Source: an uncultured Christensenella sp. (GTDB taxonomy: Bacteria; Bacillota; Clostridia; Christensenellales; Borkfalkiaceae). Taken from it: a DNA stretch of 64,000 nt. The position numbers were made by a program, and so were the translations under genes. Below the pieces are notes generated by a model, which had not been told where the DNA came from, made no database searches, and saw only the letters and a program-made list of their open reading frames with translations. Below, one piece after another: positions 31,911 through 40,659 of the stretch; within the stretch, counting starts at the first letter, position 1; the number at the start of each line of letters is the position of its first letter. The stretch lies in assembly GCA_910577555.1 (NCBI GenBank), contig CAJTLF010000006.1:33636-97635 (forward strand), given 5' to 3'.

Positions 31911-33743
31911 ATGTCCGAAGAATACGTTATCGAATGTCAAAACGTAAAATTTTTATATCCCGGAAGTACCGTAAACGCCGTCAACGGAGTTAGTTTCAGC
32001 GTTAAAAAAGGGGAGTTTTTGTCCGTTATCGGTCACAACGGCAGCGGCAAATCTACTTTGGCGCGGCTTTTGAACGGACTTCTGGAAGCTGACGAAGGCA
32101 AGATTACCGTACTCGGAATGGACGTATCGCAGGAAGGCAACGCCGTTGAAATCAGAAAACGCGTCGGCGTGGTTTTTCAGAACCCCGACAACCAGATGGT
32201 CGCGTCAATCGTGGAAGACGATATCGCTTTCGGCCCCGAAAATATAGGCGTTGAAAGGGAAGAGATAGGCAGGCGCATAGACTGGGCTTTAAACGCGGTA
32301 GGTATGCAGGATTACCGCCATTCCACGCCGACGAGACTTTCGGGCGGGCAGAAGCAGAGAATAGCGGTTGCGGGCGTGCTTGCAATAAAGCCCGAAGTGT
32401 TAATTCTGGACGAGTCCACGGCAATGCTCGACCCCAAGGGCAGACGCGAAGTTATAGAAGTAGTTAAAAAGCTGAACGAAGAGCAGGGTATGACCATTAT
32501 ACTCATAACCCATTTTATGGAAGAAGCTCTTTTGGCGGACAGAACGATTGTTATGAACAGGGGCGAAATTGCCTTGACGGGTACGCCCGAAGAAATTTTC
32601 AAAAGCGGCGACGCGCTTGAAACTTTTAACCTGTCGTTGCCGAGAATAAGCGTCATTGCCCGCGAACTGAACGCGGCGGGTATGAATATACCCAACGTAT
32701 TGCGCCACGAAGATTTATCTGCCGAGATAATAAAAAACTTTAAAAACCGCGGCATATATGCGGGGCAATCTTCGGAATTTGCGCCAAAAACGCTTAATTC
32801 CGCGCACGGGTGGGATATTGCGGTAAGCGACCTTAATTACACTTATTCCAAAAAATCCCCGTTTGCGAAAAAGGCGTTGAACGGCGTAAACCTTAAAATA
32901 GAAGAAGGCGAGTTTTTCGGTATAATAGGGCATACGGGAAGTGGCAAATCCACGCTGATACAGCACTTTAACGCCCTTATAAAGTTGCCGACCGCCGAAA
33001 AGAAATACCGTAAAAAGAGAGTAAAAAAGGGTTGCCCCGCGCCCGTTATTTCGCGCATATCCATAGGGCAATTCGATTTAAGCGATAAAAAATGCGATTT
33101 CAAGTCCCTGCGGGCAAGCGTGGGAATGGTGTTTCAATACCCCGAATATCAGCTTTTTGCAGAGAGCGTATTTGCGGACGTGGCGTTCGGACTTAAAAAT
33201 TTCAATAAAAAGCTCGCACCCGAAGAGATAGAGCTTGCGGTAAAGAGCAGTATCGAAATAGTCGGGCTGGATTACGAAGAAATTAAGGATAAATCGCCTT
33301 TCGATTTGTCGGGCGGACAAAAGCGCAGGGTTGCGATTGCGGGGGTAATAGTTACCCGTCCGCAGATATTGATACTCGACGAGCCCGCCGCGGGGCTTGA
33401 CCCCAAGGGCAAAAACGAAATTATGGAGCTTCTGCACAAACTCCACCGCGAGTGGTGCAAGACGGTTATTATAGTTTCCCACGATATGGACGAAGTGGCG
33501 GATAACTGTACGCGCGCGTGCGTTATTTCGGAAGGAAAGGTCTTTGCCGTGGACACGCCGCACGGTATTTTCTCCCGCGCGGACGAGCTTTACGCACTCG
33601 GGCTGGATGTTCCGCTTACCGCAAAACTCGAACGCGGGCTTGCCGGTTACGGTGTAAAAATAGACAGCGATTGCACCGTGGAAGATTTCGTGCGCAAGGT
33701 GACCGAAGTTTATAAGGGGGGCGAAAAATGCTCAACGACGTAA
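31911..33743 (+). CDS. ecfA: Fused ECF transporter ATPase EcfA1-EcfA2
   Basis: 610 aa with two complete ABC ATPase domains that are usually separate proteins. First copy (about residues 5-275): Walker A GHNGSGKSTLA, signature LSGGQKQRIAVAG, Walker B LILDESTAMLDP. Second copy (about 300-590): GHTGSGKSTLIQ, LSGGQKRRVAIAG, LILDEPAAGLDP. A Lys-rich insert (KKYRKKRVKKG) lies after the second Walker A. The pair powers uptake of vitamins through exchangeable S subunits. The start at 31911 follows GGGT by 5 nt; an ATG at 31899 is possible. ecfT overlaps by 16 nt. Confidence 0.93.
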   Translation: MSEEYVIECQNVKFLYPGSTVNAVNGVSFSVKKGEFLSVIGHNGSGKSTLARLLNGLLEADEGKITVLGMDVSQEGNAVEIRKRVGVVFQNPDNQMVASIVEDDIAFGPENIGVEREEIGRRIDWALNAVGMQDYRHSTPTRLSGGQKQRIAVAGVLAIKPEVLILDESTAMLDPKGRREVIEVVKKLNEEQGMTIILITHFMEEALLADRTIVMNRGEIALTGTPEEIFKSGDALETFNLSLPRISVIARELNAAGMNIPNVLRHEDLSAEIIKNFKNRGIYAGQSSEFAPKTLNSAHGWDIAVSDLNYTYSKKSPFAKKALNGVNLKIEEGEFFGIIGHTGSGKSTLIQHFNALIKLPTAEKKYRKKRVKKGCPAPVISRISIGQFDLSDKKCDFKSLRASVGMVFQYPEYQLFAESVFADVAFGLKNFNKKLAPEEIELAVKSSIEIVGLDYEEIKDKSPFDLSGGQKRRVAIAGVIVTRPQILILDEPAAGLDPKGKNEIMELLHKLHREWCKTVIIVSHDMDEVADNCTRACVISEGKVFAVDTPHGIFSRADELYALGLDVPLTAKLERGLAGYGVKIDSDCTVEDFVRKVTEVYKGGEKCSTT

Positions 33744-34576
33744 CTTTCGGACAATATTATCCCGCGCAATCGTTCGTGCATAAGCTCGACCCCAGAATAA
33801 AGCTTCTGGCGTTGATAGGCTTTATCACGCTGTTATTCGTTGCCGATAACTTTTATTCGCTGTTTGCCGTTGCTCTGTTGATAGTGGCGGCGATAATTGC
33901 GTCGCGCGTACCCTTTAAAAGCGTGTTGCGTTCGGTTAAAGGCATCATATTTATACTGATTTTTACCGCCGTACTGAATCTGTTCTTTCACCGCGGCGAA
34001 CACCTTTTAACTCCCGAGAACTGGTTTATTAAAATTTATCTCGAAGGGATAATATTTACAGTATTCTTCGTTTTAAGGTTATTTTTTCTCGTAATGGCGT
34101 CAAGCGTTTTAACTCTCACAACCACGCCCGTCGCGCTTACGGACGGCATAGAGAGCCTTTTGAAGCCCTTGACTTATATTAAATTCCCCGTTCACGAGCT
34201 TGCGCTGATAATGTCTATCGCGTTGCGGTTTATCCCCACGCTTATCGACGAAACCAACCGCATAATCGCCGCGCAGAAGGCAAGGGGAGCGGACTTCGAA
34301 AGCGGAAATATTTTCAAGCGCATAAAGGCGATAATACCCATCTTAATCCCGTTGCTCATAAGTGCGTTCAGGCGTGCGGACGAGCTGGGCGAAGCTATGG
34401 ACGCGCGGTGCTATTCGGGGTCTAAAACGCGGACGAAGTTTAAAAAACTCAAGTTCGGCTGGCGCGATTTGGTTGCGTTTTTGCTGTTCTGTGCGCTGAT
34501 AGCGGGCGTTGTTCTGTTCAATATCTATTGCCTGCAGATTATCCCGCAGATAGCCGACTATATCAAAATAAGATGA
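33728..34576 (+). CDS. ecfT: ECF transporter transmembrane subunit EcfT
   Basis: 282 aa membrane protein with six or so hydrophobic segments. It couples the ATPases to the vitamin-binding S subunits. FVHKLDPRIKLLALIGFI at the start and the two Ala-Arg-Gly coupling motifs (AQKARGADF, and an MDARCYSG variant of ARG) mark the family. It overlaps the ATPase gene at the 5' end and truA at the 3' end (ATGA). No S subunit is encoded nearby, as is normal for group II ECF systems. Confidence 0.95.
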   Translation: MLNDVTFGQYYPAQSFVHKLDPRIKLLALIGFITLLFVADNFYSLFAVALLIVAAIIASRVPFKSVLRSVKGIIFILIFTAVLNLFFHRGEHLLTPENWFIKIYLEGIIFTVFFVLRLFFLVMASSVLTLTTTPVALTDGIESLLKPLTYIKFPVHELALIMSIALRFIPTLIDETNRIIAAQKARGADFESGNIFKRIKAIIPILIPLLISAFRRADELGEAMDARCYSGSKTRTKFKKLKFGWRDLVAFLLFCALIAGVVLFNIYCLQIIPQIADYIKIR

Positions 34577-35334
34577 GATACGTTATAAAAGTTTGCTACG
34601 ACGGAACTTCGTACGGCGGTTGGCAAATTCAGAAAAATTCAATTACCGTCCAGCAACGGCTCGAAGAAGTTTGTCTGGAGATTTTCGGTAAAAAAACTTC
34701 GGTTACGGCGAGCGGCAGAACGGACAGCGGAGTTCACGCCGCGGGGCAGGTTTGTCATTTCGACGCGCAAACTACTATACCCGCAGACAAGATTGCCGCC
34801 GTTTTCAATGCTAAACTGCCGGAAGATATCTCCGTTTTAAAATCGGCTTACGCACGCGAGGGGTTCGACGCAAACCGCTGTGCGAAAAAAAAGACTTACG
34901 CATATAATTTTTATCTTTCACCATGCCGCAACCCGTTGAAGGACAGGTATGCGGTGTGGATTAAAAATCCTTTGGATATAGCTAAACTCAAGGATATATC
35001 GGGGGTATTCGTCGGCGAGCATGATTTTAAAGCCTATTGCAAGAGCGGTTCGCAGGTAAAAACCACCGTTCGCAAGCTGTATTCAGTAGCCGTTACCGAC
35101 AAGGCTTTCGACGGCGGAACGGATATAACTATCCGCGTTTGCGGTGCGGGGTTTCTCTACAATATGGTGCGCACCATTGCAGGCACTATGATAAATTACG
35201 CGGAAGGGTCTTTAAGTCTTGAAGATATACGGCGGTCGCTTGAAAAGGGCGACAGGGAGAGCGTTGGCAGAACTATGCCGCCGCAGGGACTCGTTCTCGA
35301 AAGCGTGGATTACGGCTACGAATTATTTTCTTGA
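34573..35334 (+). CDS. truA: tRNA pseudouridine(38-40) synthase TruA
   Basis: 253 aa. Converts uridines 38-40 in the anticodon arm to pseudouridine. The catalytic aspartate is in TASGRTDSGVHA, CAKKKTYAYNFYL and GAGFLYNMVRTIAGT complete the family pattern. The ATG at 34573 overlaps the ecfT stop; the open frame extends 15 codons upstream, but that part is inside ecfT. The ecfA-ecfT-truA order is conserved in Firmicutes. Confidence 0.96.
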   Translation: MRYVIKVCYDGTSYGGWQIQKNSITVQQRLEEVCLEIFGKKTSVTASGRTDSGVHAAGQVCHFDAQTTIPADKIAAVFNAKLPEDISVLKSAYAREGFDANRCAKKKTYAYNFYLSPCRNPLKDRYAVWIKNPLDIAKLKDISGVFVGEHDFKAYCKSGSQVKTTVRKLYSVAVTDKAFDGGTDITIRVCGAGFLYNMVRTIAGTMINYAEGSLSLEDIRRSLEKGDRESVGRTMPPQGLVLESVDYGYELFS

Positions 35335-35422
35335 ATTTTAACTCAATTTTCACCCGATGATTTTAAATCTTACAACTTGCACATATATAATGTTATAACC
35401 TTTAAGGGGGATAGGACTGAAT

Positions 35423-36310
35423 ATGGATTTTTTTGAATACGCCCAGATAGCGTTTCAATTCGTAAACGCCGACACCTGGTACGTGCCGTTCGTAGTGGGG
35501 ACGCTGTGTTTTCTGATGGTTTTCATCTTTCAGGCGGTCGGACTTTTCGTAATAGCGGGGCGCGAAGGCTATAAAAACAAATGGATGGCGTTCGTTCCCT
35601 TTCTTAATACCTACTATATAGGCGTTTGCGGACAGAAGAACCGCGCGTTCAAGGCGGTTGATACGCGCTATCTCGCGCTTGCGGCGGCTATACTCGAGTT
35701 TATGCTGGCGGTGGGTTATGCGGTGTTGTTTGCGGCTACCTTCGAGCTTGGCGACGCGGGTTGCATCAAACCCGTTACCGAAGAGACTGCTTACGGACTG
35801 GCGGTCGTAGATTACGTTTTAAAGGAAGTGCCTGTAAACCTTGCCTGGGCGGCGTGGTGCTTCGAGTGCCTTAACAAGTATATATTAACCTGGGTAGACC
35901 TTATATTCCTTGCTTTGCAGGTGTTCGTGCTCTCGGCGTTTTTCCAGACTTTTTCGGCAAGACGTTACTTCATTTTCACTATTACCAGCGTGCTTTTCCC
36001 CATTCAGGGCATACTCATCTTTATACTCCGCAACAACAAGGGTATGAGTTACCGCGAATATATGCGCCGCGAGCAGGAAAGACAGTACAGAATTTATCAG
36101 CAGTACGCAAGGCAGAATTACGATAATCCCTACGACCGGAACCCCTATTCCCACGACGGTTACGGCGGCTCTTCCGAAAGCAATCCTTACTCCGACCCCT
36201 ACGGCGGCAACGGCAAAAATGAAGAGAACAAGAGCGGCGGCGCGACCCCGCCCGACGACCCCTTTTCGGGCTTAGGCGGCGGCAACGGCGGCGACCCGTT
36301 CGATAATTGA
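35423..36310 (+). CDS. Membrane protein with a disordered Tyr/Gly/Asn-rich tail
   Basis: 295 aa, not recognised. Hydrophobic segments lie at about residues 20-48, 55-75, 78-108, 130-175 and 180-205, so it has roughly five membrane helices. From about residue 215 to the end the chain is low-complexity: Arg/Gln/Tyr-rich, then repeated NPY, YGG and GGNGG units with Asp/Pro, ending DPFDN. Such tails are usually disordered and sticky. AGGA precedes the ATG. It stands alone between truA and an intrinsic terminator. The fold could be a DUF5684-like signal-peptidase-associated membrane protein, but I am not sure. Confidence 0.75.
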   Translation: MDFFEYAQIAFQFVNADTWYVPFVVGTLCFLMVFIFQAVGLFVIAGREGYKNKWMAFVPFLNTYYIGVCGQKNRAFKAVDTRYLALAAAILEFMLAVGYAVLFAATFELGDAGCIKPVTEETAYGLAVVDYVLKEVPVNLAWAAWCFECLNKYILTWVDLIFLALQVFVLSAFFQTFSARRYFIFTITSVLFPIQGILIFILRNNKGMSYREYMRREQERQYRIYQQYARQNYDNPYDRNPYSHDGYGGSSESNPYSDPYGGNGKNEENKSGGATPPDDPFSGLGGGNGGDPFDN

Positions 36311-36322
36311 AACTAAATTTTC

Positions 36323-36350
36323 AAGAGTACTTTTTAAGTACTCTTTTTCT
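36323..36350 (+). terminator. Intrinsic terminator
   Basis: AAGAGTACTT / AAGTACTCTT stem with a TTT loop and a TTTTTC tail, 12 bp after the stop codon of the tailed membrane protein. Confidence 0.9.
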
Positions 36351-36422
36351 TTACTTTTTAAGCGGCGGGTGTTATACTTTAACCGTAAGATATAAGCAAC
36401 GATTATACCTATTGGAGAGTTT

Positions 36423-37724
36423 ATGACAGATTGCATTGCGGCGATTGCCACGGCGCACGGCACGGGCGGGGTAGCCGTTATAAGACTGAGCGGGGAAAAC
36501 GCTCTCGGCTTGGCGAAAAAAATGTTTTCGCCCGTAAGGGAGAAGGTCACGCCCAACCGTATGTATGCGGGAAATATCTCGGGCGACGGCTTTACCGATT
36601 ACGGGTTTATGGTGTATTTCAAGGCTCCGCACTCGTTCACGGGTGAAAACGTGGTGGAGTTTCATTGCCACGGCGGCGTGCAGATTGCCCGCGGAATACT
36701 TAAAAAATGCCTTTCTCTCGGCGCAAGGGCGGCGGAACGGGGCGAGTTTACCAAAAGAGCTTTTTTAAACGGAAAACTCTCGCTATCTTCCGCGGAAGGT
36801 ATGATTGATATGATTAACGCCGAAAGTCTTGCACTTATCCGCGCGGGCAGTATGATGTATACCGAAAAGCTGACGCGGGAAGTTAAAGAAATTCAGAACG
36901 AATTGAAAGACGTGCTTGCGGCGATTGCCGTTGAAATCGATTATCCCGAAGAAGACGCCGACGGCGCGGACCTGAAAAATATCGGCTTGAAATTGAGTAA
37001 GATTTACGGCGATACGGAAAAACTCGCCGAAAGCTATAAGAGCGGGAAAAAGATAAAGGACGGCGTTACCGTTGCGCTGTGCGGCGTGCCCAACGTAGGA
37101 AAAAGCTCGCTTTTAAACGCGCTTTTGGGGTACGAGCGGGCAATAGTTTCCGCTGAAGAAGGTACTACCCGCGACGCGGTGGAAGGCAGTGTGGAAATAG
37201 ACGGCGTCAAGTTCGATTTGGTGGACACCGCGGGCATACGCGAACGCGCGGGTACGGTGGAGAGTATAGGCATAGAGCGGGCAAAAGCCGTTATCCGTTC
37301 GGCGGACGCGGTATTGCTCGTTACCGACGGGAAAACCGATTGTGAAATCGTGAGCGGGGCGACGGGTAAAATAATCAAGGTTTTCAACAAGTGCGACTGC
37401 TTAAAACCTTTCGGTGAATACGATATAGCCCTTTCCGCAAAGACGGGGGAGGGCGTTGACAAGCTTAAAAATTTACTGCTCGAAACCTGCGGCGGCGAAA
37501 TAACTTCGGACAAGGCTTATATAGTGGAAGAACGGCATTTCGACGCGCTGAAACGCGCCCTGCATTCGTTGCGTTCGGCTAAGGAAGGGCTGTTCGGGGT
37601 CACGCTCGATTTGATTGCAGTCGATTTAAAGGACGCGTGGGATGCACTGGGCGAAATAACGGGCGAGACTGCGTCTGAAGAAATTATTTCAACCGTTTTC
37701 GCAAAATTCTGCGTTGGAAAATAA
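36423..37724 (+). CDS. mnmE: tRNA uridine-5-carboxymethylaminomethyl(34) synthesis GTPase MnmE
   Basis: 433 aa, slightly short (usually about 455). With MnmG it modifies U34 of several tRNAs. The N-terminal folate-binding domain starts DCIAAIATAHGTGGVAVIRLSG, the helical domain carries a G domain with GVPNVGKSSLLNAL, DTAGIRE and NKCD, and the C-terminus is FAKFCVGK with the essential cysteine. GGAGAG precedes the ATG. mnmG is not in the window. The gene is followed by a LysR regulator and holA on the same strand. Confidence 0.96.
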   Translation: MTDCIAAIATAHGTGGVAVIRLSGENALGLAKKMFSPVREKVTPNRMYAGNISGDGFTDYGFMVYFKAPHSFTGENVVEFHCHGGVQIARGILKKCLSLGARAAERGEFTKRAFLNGKLSLSSAEGMIDMINAESLALIRAGSMMYTEKLTREVKEIQNELKDVLAAIAVEIDYPEEDADGADLKNIGLKLSKIYGDTEKLAESYKSGKKIKDGVTVALCGVPNVGKSSLLNALLGYERAIVSAEEGTTRDAVEGSVEIDGVKFDLVDTAGIRERAGTVESIGIERAKAVIRSADAVLLVTDGKTDCEIVSGATGKIIKVFNKCDCLKPFGEYDIALSAKTGEGVDKLKNLLLETCGGEITSDKAYIVEERHFDALKRALHSLRSAKEGLFGVTLDLIAVDLKDAWDALGEITGETASEEIISTVFAKFCVGK

Positions 37725-37766
37725 CGGCGGCATAGCCTTTAACTTGAGCATATTCAGGGGGTAATT

Positions 37767-38651
37767 ATGGTCAATCTCGAACTTTACAAGGTTTTTTATA
37801 CAGTTGCTAAGTGCGGCAGTTTAACTAAGGCGGCGCAGGAGCTCTTTATTTCACAACCCGCCGTTTCGCAGTCTGTAAAGCTGTTTGAAAACCAGTTGGG
37901 CGTGAGCGTCTTCAACCGCACGCACAGGGGTATGGAGCTTTCTGCGGGCGGCAAACTTATTTACAGTCAGGTGGAGCAGGCTCTGTCTCTTTTGGACGAC
38001 GCGGAAAGCAAGCTTACCGAATTAACTTCCACCGCAACGGGCAGAATAAGGATAGGTGCGACCGATTCCATTTTTCTGCATATCCTGCCCGACAAGCTGG
38101 CGGCGTACTCCGAAAAATATCCCGCGGTGAAGCTCGAGCTCATTTCGTCCACTTCGCCCGATACGGTGGAAAGGCTTAAAGAAGGCAAGTGCGATATAGC
38201 CTTTATAAATCTGCCGCTTTCGGACGACGAAGTGCGGTTTTACGGTACGGTGGCGCACCTTTCGGACGCTTTTGTCGCGGGTAAAAAATACGAAAATCTT
38301 GCGCGGGAAGAAATATCTTTAAAGGATTTATCGCAATATCCGCTGTTGATGATTGAAGAAAATACGGTTGCCCGTCGGGCGTTTTCTGCGTACTGCGATA
38401 CGCTGGGCGTAAAGCTTACTCCCGATACCGAAGTTGCGAGTTGGGATTTGATGAAGAAGCTCGCCGCGAAGGGTATGGGCGTAGGGTTTATTCCGCGCGA
38501 GTATTGCAGGGAAGAGCTTGCAAGTGGCGAACTTATTGAGATAAAGGTGACGCCCCGCCTGCCCGTGCGCGGCGTAGGTATTGCAATTGCAAAGCACGTA
38601 AAGCTTTCCTACGCGATGAAAGAATTTCTTGCCGCGTTCGATTGCGAGTAA
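37767..38651 (+). CDS. LysR-family transcriptional regulator
   Basis: 294 aa. The N-terminal winged HTH (residues 1-60) reads LYKVFYTVAKCGSLTKAAQELFISQPAVSQSVK, and the C-terminal half is a periplasmic-binding-like effector domain (residues 90-290). The ligand is not visible. GGGGG lies 6 nt before the ATG. It is 42 nt after mnmE and 10 nt before holA, neither of which is an obvious target. Its normal divergent partner is absent. Confidence 0.93.
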   Translation: MVNLELYKVFYTVAKCGSLTKAAQELFISQPAVSQSVKLFENQLGVSVFNRTHRGMELSAGGKLIYSQVEQALSLLDDAESKLTELTSTATGRIRIGATDSIFLHILPDKLAAYSEKYPAVKLELISSTSPDTVERLKEGKCDIAFINLPLSDDEVRFYGTVAHLSDAFVAGKKYENLAREEISLKDLSQYPLLMIEENTVARRAFSAYCDTLGVKLTPDTEVASWDLMKKLAAKGMGVGFIPREYCREELASGELIEIKVTPRLPVRGVGIAIAKHVKLSYAMKEFLAAFDCE

Positions 38652-38661
38652 AGGTTGGGCT

Positions 38662-39642
38662 ATGAAATATACTGAACTTAAAAAATCGATATCCGAAGGC
38701 GCGCAATCCATTTATTTGCTCGAAGGTGACGACGCGTATTTCAGAATGAAGGGCGAAGAGCAGATTAAAGACGCGTTCTTGCAGATGCCCGAGCTTAATT
38801 TTACCGCGTTCGACGGCGAGAGCCTTAAAGGTAACGCGCTTTCCGAACTCGTTGCCGCGCTTAAAAATTACCCGTTTATGGCGGAAAAGCGCATCGTCAA
38901 GGTTACTGAATTTTACCCGTCCGAAAGCGATTACGAAAATAAATTAAAGTCCGTTTTCGAAGATTTTCCCCCTTCCGCGATTTTGATTATAGTCAATTCG
39001 GGTGGCAAAAAGGGAGTTGATTTAAAGCGCAAACGCGCGGTGACTTTCGTAGATTGCAGTAAGTCAGACGCGGAAACGGTTGCTAAGTGGGTTTATATCA
39101 CGGTGCGCCGCGCGGGCGTGAATATTTCCGCCGCGGCTTGCGAAAAAATAGCCGAATACTGCGTTTCGGATATGGCGCGCGTTTCGGTAGAAGTCAAAAA
39201 ACTGCTCGACTATAAAACCACGGGCGAAATCACTTTGGAAGAAGTGGAAGAGCTTGTGTATAAGGACGCGGACTACAAGCTGTACGAGCTTACGCACGCG
39301 GCGGGGCGCAGAGATTTTACGAGATACTGCGTAATTGCCGACGAGCTTAAAACAAAGGCGGGCGACGAAGCTTATATCCTTAACGGGCTTTTTAACTACT
39401 TTAAAAATTTATTGACTTCGCTTACCTTCAATGGAAGCGTTGCCGAGCTTGCGGCTCTTTTGAAGGTCAAGGAGTTTGCGGCGAAGAAGAACGCGGAAGC
39501 GGCGCGCGGAATAGGCGAGAGAAAATTAAGATATTTAACCGAGCGGCTGTATAACTGTATTTCGGATATAAAGTGCGGAAAGATTACTCCGCAAAATTCG
39601 CTGGCAGTTGCCGAAAACTGTATATTTTTCGGGCAAGGGTAA
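38662..39642 (+). CDS. holA: DNA polymerase III subunit delta
   Basis: 326 aa clamp-loader subunit. Starts MKYTELKKSI with the typical YLLEGDDAYF motif; the middle has ILIIVNSGGKKGVDLKRK, and the C-terminal helical collar domain carries TEEVEELVYKDADYKLYELTHA-type helices. The start at 38662 follows AAGG by 7 nt; an upstream in-frame TTG at 38629 lies inside the LysR gene. Full length for the family. Confidence 0.9.
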   Translation: MKYTELKKSISEGAQSIYLLEGDDAYFRMKGEEQIKDAFLQMPELNFTAFDGESLKGNALSELVAALKNYPFMAEKRIVKVTEFYPSESDYENKLKSVFEDFPPSAILIIVNSGGKKGVDLKRKRAVTFVDCSKSDAETVAKWVYITVRRAGVNISAAACEKIAEYCVSDMARVSVEVKKLLDYKTTGEITLEEVEELVYKDADYKLYELTHAAGRRDFTRYCVIADELKTKAGDEAYILNGLFNYFKNLLTSLTFNGSVAELAALLKVKEFAAKKNAEAARGIGERKLRYLTERLYNCISDIKCGKITPQNSLAVAENCIFFGQG

Positions 39643-39721
39643 AATTAACCACCCGCAAACGCTTTATTTTTTTTGCAATTAATTATATAATAGATAATAA
39701 ACTATTTTTTACGGAGACGGT

Positions 39722-40549
39722 ATGCGCACGTGGGATGACGTATGGGAAGGTTTAAAAAACTTTTTCCTTCAATTTGCCGACAATTTCGTTGAATATATCT
39801 TGCAGTTTATTCTGCTTTCGCTGTTGTTTTATAGCGTCTTCAAAATATTAAAGACGAATAAGGGCGGCAAATTTATCGCGCTGGTGATATTTTTCGTATT
39901 GCTCAGCGGCGTTATTTTCTCGCTGTCGTCCAAATTTACGTCCGATATGCTGTTCGTGATAATCTGTATGATTGCGCTTATGGTATTTACGATGTTCAAT
40001 ACCGAAATAAAGCGCAGTCTGCTCGATTCGCAAATGAAGAAGAACAAGACCAAAATGGACAGCCTTACAGTTTCGGGCGTGGATTTGATTATCGAAGAAA
40101 CAGTACGCGCTGTGCAGAATATGTCTAAAAAGGATATCGGCGCGCTGATAGTTTTATCTAACGAGAATTTACCCGAAGGCATTATAGAGAGCGGCACGGT
40201 GGTAAACGCCGCAATCACTTCGCAGATGATAGAAGCGGTGTTCTACCCCAAAGCTCCGTTGCACGACGGCGCGATGATAATCGAAGGCAACAAAATTTAC
40301 GCCGCGGGTTGCTTCTTACCCTTAGCGCAGAGCGAGAACCTTCCCAAAGAGATGGGCAGCCGTCACCGCGCCGCACTGGGCGTTACTTCGGTTGCGAGCG
40401 TAACGGCGATAGTCGTATCCGAAGAAACGGGAATAATTTCCATATGTAAGAACGGCGTCGTTAAAAAGAAATACGCAGATGCGGCGGATATAAAAGCCGC
40501 GCTCACCGAATATTATTGGACGGATTTGACGGCGGAGGGTAAATTTTAA
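39722..40549 (+). CDS. cdaA: Diadenylate cyclase CdaA
   Basis: 275 aa membrane enzyme that makes cyclic di-AMP from two ATP. Three hydrophobic helices lie at about residues 20-95. The DAC domain follows, with the catalytic PLHDGAMII (DGA) and GSRHRAALG (RHR) motifs intact. GGAGACGGT precedes the ATG. c-di-AMP controls potassium and osmolyte balance and wall homeostasis. In most Firmicutes the next genes are cdaR and glmM; here a 35-aa stub of CdaR follows and glmM is absent. Confidence 0.97.
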   Translation: MRTWDDVWEGLKNFFLQFADNFVEYILQFILLSLLFYSVFKILKTNKGGKFIALVIFFVLLSGVIFSLSSKFTSDMLFVIICMIALMVFTMFNTEIKRSLLDSQMKKNKTKMDSLTVSGVDLIIEETVRAVQNMSKKDIGALIVLSNENLPEGIIESGTVVNAAITSQMIEAVFYPKAPLHDGAMIIEGNKIYAAGCFLPLAQSENLPKEMGSRHRAALGVTSVASVTAIVVSEETGIISICKNGVVKKKYADAADIKAALTEYYWTDLTAEGKF

Positions 40550-40656
40550 TGAAAAAGTTCAAAAAAGCGTTAATCGAAATTTTTACTAAAAATATAGTCA
40601 TAAAAATTCTTGCCGTCGTATTGGCGGCGGTTACCGTTATTCTTTTAAATATTTAA
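40549..40656 (+). CDS. CdaR-like stub, single membrane helix only
   Basis: 35 aa, start overlapping the cdaA stop (TAATG). The sequence is a basic N-terminus followed by one helix (KILAVVLAAVTVILLNI), which is what the first 35 residues of CdaR/YbbR look like: positively charged start, then the membrane anchor. The four extracellular YbbR domains are missing, and the frame ends in TAA. It could be a degenerated CdaR or a reduced membrane regulator of CdaA. The next gene starts 3 nt after the stop, so the stub is within a packed operon. Confidence 0.6.
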   Translation: MKKFKKALIEIFTKNIVIKILAVVLAAVTVILLNI

Positions 40657-40659
40657 CCG

